The position numbers and the translations under genes were made by a program. This document shows positions 61,028-64,000 of a stretch of DNA of 64,000 nucleotides, in pieces. The notes under the pieces were generated by a model. The model was not told the origin of the DNA, searched no databases, and saw only the letters and a program-made list of their open reading frames with translations. Positions within the stretch are counted from its first letter, which is position 1. Each line of letters begins with the position of its first letter. Origin of the DNA: Streptomyces halobius (lineage in GTDB: Bacteria; Actinomycetota; Actinomycetes; Streptomycetales; Streptomycetaceae); contig NZ_CP086322.1 of the NCBI RefSeq assembly GCF_023277745.1, forward strand, positions 8,804,001 through 8,868,000. Direction: 5' to 3'.

Positions 61028-61174
61028 GCCGATGGTCCCGGCGCCCCGGGGACCGTCCCGGCCATCGGACCGCCCCGCCGTCCACCACACCGCCACAGAC
61101 GCCCGGGACTCCGCCCGTGAGAAGATCCGTGCGCGGTATGCGGTAGGCACGGTTTTCGACGGTGGAGGTTGGCG

Positions 61175-61735
61175 ATGTACGCGATATCCCTGGACGACGA
61201 CGGTGCCGAGCTGCGCCCGCTGGAGCCATGGCGCGCCGAGGAGTTCCTGGCCCATATCGACCGTGGGCGGGAGTTCATCGGGCAGCACATCCCGTTGCCG
61301 GACCGTGCCACGGACCTGGAGTCGAGCCGGGCGTACCTGCAGTCGTACGCGGAGAAGACCGCGGCTGACACCGGGCGGCTCTACGGGATCTGGACCGACG
61401 GCAAGCTGGTCGGCGGAGTCCTGTTCCGGACGATGGACGTCGAGCAGGGCACCGCCGAGGCGGGCTGCTGGCTTGAGCCGTCGGCGGTGGGCAAGGGGCT
61501 GGTGACCCGGGCCGTGCGGGTGATCATCGATTGGGTCGTCGAGGAGCGGTGCATCCACCGCGTGGAGTGGCTGGCCTCGGCGGCGAATGAGCCCAGCATC
61601 GCCGTCGCCCGGCGGCTCGGGATGACGAAGGACGGCGTCCTGCGGGAGAGCTACCTGTATCGGGGCAAGCGGCACGACACGGAGGTCTGGTCGGTACTCG
61701 CACCGGAGTGGCGGGCGGACAGGCAGGTGTCCTGA
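61175..61735 (+). CDS. RimJ/RimL-type GNAT acetyltransferase
   Basis: 186 residues. 'AGCWLEPSAVGKGLVTRAVRVIIDWVVEERCIHRVEWLASAANEPSIAVARRLGMTKDGVLRESYLYRGKRHDTEVWSVL' is the hallmark of ribosomal-protein-type N-acetyltransferases. The ATG at 61175 follows GGAGG by 6 bases. Confidence 0.88.
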   Translation: MYAISLDDDGAELRPLEPWRAEEFLAHIDRGREFIGQHIPLPDRATDLESSRAYLQSYAEKTAADTGRLYGIWTDGKLVGGVLFRTMDVEQGTAEAGCWLEPSAVGKGLVTRAVRVIIDWVVEERCIHRVEWLASAANEPSIAVARRLGMTKDGVLRESYLYRGKRHDTEVWSVLAPEWRADRQVS

Positions 61736-61841
61736 CGCCGCCGTAGTTGGCGAGTCGGCGGCAGCAGCGCTGAAGCGGCCCTTGTTGACGTTCCCGACCG
61801 ACACCGGGACGGAGATCACGCCCCGGTAGGATCGCCTGTCC

Positions 61842-62516
61842 ATGGACATGCACGCAGGAAACGAGATGGTCGCCGTCCCGCCGGGGCGGGTGACGCTGTC
61901 GGATCGGCGAACGCAGCGGAGTTGGTCGACCGAGCTTGGGCCCTATCGGATATCGGCGTTCCCGATGACTCAGGCGCAGTACGCACAGTGCACCGGTCAG
62001 CGGCCGAGCAGCGCGCAAGGCGACCGATTGCCCGTCGAGGGCGTTTCGTGGTGGGACGCGGTCCGGTTCTGCAATGCCCTGTCCCGGAGCGAGGGATTGG
62101 CGCCCGTCTATCGCCTCCATGCTGACGCCGAGGGTGTTGAATGGGAAGCTTCCGCTGATGGCTACCGGCTCCCGACCGAGGCCGAGTGGGAACACGCGTG
62201 TCGTGCCGGTACGGCCGGGGCGCGGTACGGGCGGCTCGACGAGGTCGCTTGGTACCGCGGCAATTCGGGCGGGCGGATCCACGATGTGGGCGGCAAACCC
62301 CCCAATGCCTGGGGCCTGTCCGACATGCTGGGCAACGTCTGGGAGTGGTGCTGGGACATCTACGATGCCGAGGTCTACGGCAGCTATCGGGTGCTGCGTG
62401 GCGGCGGTTGGTTCGACGAGCACTGGAGCTGTCGGGCCTCGGTGCGACGCCGTAGCCACCCGACTTTCCAGATTGACGACGTGGGGTTCCGTGTCGCGCG
62501 TTCCATCGTGCGGTGA
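61842..62516 (+). CDS. Formylglycine-generating-enzyme-like (SUMF1 fold) protein
   Basis: 224 residues. 'LPVEGVSWWDAVRFCNALSRSEG', 'YRLPTEAEWEHACRAGT', 'NAWGLSDMLGNVWEWCWDIY' and 'RVLRGGGWFDEHWSCRASVRR' make the FGE/EgtB C-type lectin-like fold. The protein is shorter than true FGE and lacks the N-terminal metal-binding bundle of EgtB. The copper-site cysteines of FGE are not evident, so function is uncertain. Confidence 0.8.
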   Translation: MDMHAGNEMVAVPPGRVTLSDRRTQRSWSTELGPYRISAFPMTQAQYAQCTGQRPSSAQGDRLPVEGVSWWDAVRFCNALSRSEGLAPVYRLHADAEGVEWEASADGYRLPTEAEWEHACRAGTAGARYGRLDEVAWYRGNSGGRIHDVGGKPPNAWGLSDMLGNVWEWCWDIYDAEVYGSYRVLRGGGWFDEHWSCRASVRRRSHPTFQIDDVGFRVARSIVR

Positions 62517-62747
62517 CGCACGCCCTTTGCCATGGCTGCGGCCTTCCGTCCCTGCGGAGCCAAAGGAGTGTTATGCCGACTCCTGGCCATTCTCAGCAGT
62601 CTTATCTCGGCGTTCCACCTGGATTCCCATCGTGTGTGGCCGAAAGTTGCGCAGACGCCCCGTACGGCCCGCGTAATGCTGTCGCACACGTTCGGTGAAG
62701 GACCAAGGCAAGGGCATGGGCAGACCGGCCCGGAGGGTGGGGGACTG

Positions 62748-63170
62748 ATGCGTGGCGGTACGAAGCAGAGACTGGGAACGGCCGCGGCAGTAGTCGGTTT
62801 GGTCGCTGCCGTCGCTCCGGCGAGCAGTGCCAGTGCCGCGCAAGCGGCGAGGTGTCCCGTTACGGCGTGGGGTCACACCGGCTACTACAAGTGCGGCACC
62901 GACCTCAAGGCCGGGTATGTCGACTGGAACCGCGACGGCCGCGTCGATGAGGTCTTCGTGATCGCGCCGGACCGGACCATCTGGCACACCTGGGCGGCGG
63001 CGGGAGGCTGGAAGGAGATGCCGGGCAACGGTCGCGCCGACAACATGCTGGGCGCTGCGGAGACGGGCGCTCCGACCCGCTGCGTCATCGTCTATGTCAA
63101 CAAGGGCTACCACTACTGGCAGAACTGTTTCTACGGTGGGCGCTGGCACACCTGGAAGACCACTGGGTGA
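62748..63170 (+). CDS. Small secreted protein, unknown
   Basis: 140 residues. The signal peptide 'MRGGTKQRLGTAAAVVGLVAAVAPASSASAAQA' is followed by about 107 residues with four Cys and repeated Trp/Gly motifs ('GRVDEVFVIAPDRTIWHTWAAAGGWKEMPGNGRADNM', 'KGYHYWQNCFYGGRWHTW'). These 'WHTW...GGW' units resemble beta-propeller lectin-like repeats. The frame is open upstream to 62532, but the ATG at 62748 starts the signal peptide and GGAGGG lies near. Confidence 0.68.
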   Translation: MRGGTKQRLGTAAAVVGLVAAVAPASSASAAQAARCPVTAWGHTGYYKCGTDLKAGYVDWNRDGRVDEVFVIAPDRTIWHTWAAAGGWKEMPGNGRADNMLGAAETGAPTRCVIVYVNKGYHYWQNCFYGGRWHTWKTTG

Positions 63171-63369
63171 GCGGCCTTCGTCGGCACGCCCTGGCCGAGC
63201 ATACGGTCAGGGCCGTGGACCCGGACCCGGCCGCGTGCGGTAACACGACGGGCAGCGGCCACCGTGCCGAGCCCGCGCCCCCGGCCCGCGCCCGCGCCAG
63301 GCCAAATGCGCACCTGACGTATGCACACCTGACGCTACGTCACTCGACGCCAGGCAATGCCGCGTGAGG

Positions 63370-63787
63370 AGTGTGGATCAGCGCGCCGTCCACTTCGGCG
63401 TCCATGTCCCGGCGTCGCGACGCGTCCGGCTGTGTGGAGCCGAGATAATCGCGCGATGTGGCGAGCGCGGGAATGCGGATTGTCGCTGCGCCGGATCAGT
63501 GAGTGCGGGTGGACGGGCGTCGGGTCGTGCACGGTGATGCGGCGCAGGTCGTGGTCGGCGGGCCAGACCAGGCGCGTCGGTCCGCCGACGAAGGTGGCCA
63601 GCACCGAGGAGTCGGCGATCGTGTCGAGGAGCGGCTCGGTGCCGAAGTCGGGGCCGGTCACCTCGATGGTGAGCCCGAACGCGGCGGCGAGCTCGTCGTA
63701 GTACGCGGCCCACTCGGTACCGGGGACGGGATGCGCGCGGTGGAAACCGTGCAGCGGATCCGCCGGTGCGAGCCGTCGGCCGATCAC
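63370..63787 (-). pseudogene. LysR-family effector-domain remnant
   Basis: 'HPVPGTEWAAYYDELAAAFGLTIEVTGPDFGTEPLLDTIADSSVLATFVGGPTRLVWPADHDLRRITVHDPTPVHPHSLI' is the second half of a LysR ligand domain. After a frameshift near 63460 'DAGTWTPKW' gives the protein end. The DNA-binding half is missing; a fragment of another gene is joined on the right. Confidence 0.65.
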
Positions 63788-63798
63788 GTCGACGCGCA

Positions 63799-64000
63799 GT
63801 GTGCGCCAGCTACCGGCTCGACCACACCGCAGGGGACCGGGTCGCCCGCACCCTGTCCGCGTGGTCGGTCACCAGCAAGGCCACCATCGCGGCCATGACC
63901 GCCCTGTGGGGTCTGCTGGCCGGCATCACCTGCCCCCGCACCGCCATCGCGATCGCCGGTCTCCTCGTCCTGGCAACGCCGTTCCCCGCTTCCCCGATAC
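63799..64000 (+). pseudogene. C-terminal piece of a membrane transporter (possible MFS), running off the window
   Basis: A frame from 63799 reads 'CASYRLDHTAGDRVARTLSAWSVTSKATIAAMTALWGLLAGITCPRTAIAIAGLLVLATPFPASP'. It has two hydrophobic segments and resembles the last TM part of an MFS protein. No start or N-terminal part is seen, and it touches the LysR remnant. The frame is still open at the window edge. Confidence 0.4.

Noticed and set aside
59525..61849. 774-codon minus-strand open frame opposite the aminotransferase
   Set aside because: Antisense shadow; long frames without stops are common at this GC content.
1..64000. CRISPR array or prophage
   Set aside because: The tandem repeats found have no unique spacers of constant length, and no phage structural or integrase genes are present.

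Overview
The window is high-GC actinobacterial DNA. Streptomyces is the best fit: strong GC bias at codon position 3, GTG starts, GGAGG ribosome sites, an Lsr2 silencer, several ECF-type sigma genes, a class F sortase, PucR and Zn-finger/XRE regulators, and a mixed accessory gene content. Short runs of good genes alternate with decayed IS remnants and pseudogenes, which suggests an accessory part of the chromosome. No rRNA, tRNA or CRISPR array was seen.

Region 1 (about 1.8-25.4 kb) is the most notable. It looks like a biosynthetic locus that puts two precursor systems together. On the minus strand, 5.1-13.1 kb holds GriI-like and GriH-like enzymes (the 3-amino-4-hydroxybenzoate route from aspartate semialdehyde and a C3 phosphate), an amidase, a C-terminally shortened AMP-forming ligase, a cupin, a DHA2 exporter and an SDR. 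On the plus strand, 13.4-22.1 kb holds an aromatic FAD hydroxylase, a transposase-like protein without its catalytic triad, an SznE-like arginine N-methyltransferase, an SznF-like diiron/cupin N-nitrosating enzyme, a Rieske protein whose start overlaps the SznF-like stop, an ATP-grasp ligase and a LysE-type exporter. SznE and SznF are the streptozotocin enzymes that turn L-arginine into an N-methyl-N-nitrosourea. Three alkylation-repair genes surround the locus: an Ada-like/Tag fusion on one side, and Ogt plus an ECF-controlled MGMT/Ada-Zn fusion on the other. This fits self-protection against a DNA-alkylating or nitrosating product. Lsr2 and an IS21/oxidoreductase scar mark the right edge.

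Region 2 (26.8-37.2 kb) holds two alpha/beta hydrolases, a PucR regulator with a co-directional unknown gene, a divergent NuoF-like/ferredoxin protein, and two single-chain sigma/anti-sigma membrane proteins, one ending in a lectin-like domain.

Region 3 (37.8-42.8 kb) is a scarred stretch: an IS1182 remnant, a truncated ArsR gene still coupled to a VOC gene, a stand-alone hemC, a Mut7-C protein, a TetR gene broken by a 29-bp tandem duplication, a methyltransferase fragment and its intact paralogue.

Region 4 (43.2-64 kb) holds a repeat-rich surface protein with a class F sortase, many GNAT acetyltransferases, a tautomerase, an HTH_42 winged-helix protein of the AlkZ/YcaQ superfamily, a penicillin-binding-type serine hydrolase, two class I/II aminotransferases, a Zn-finger/XRE protein with a downstream unknown, a sulfatase-modifying-factor-type protein, a small secreted protein and several gene relics. 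Many intergenic gaps carry their own short tandem-repeat arrays, including nine perfect copies of a 7-mer at 53.0 kb.
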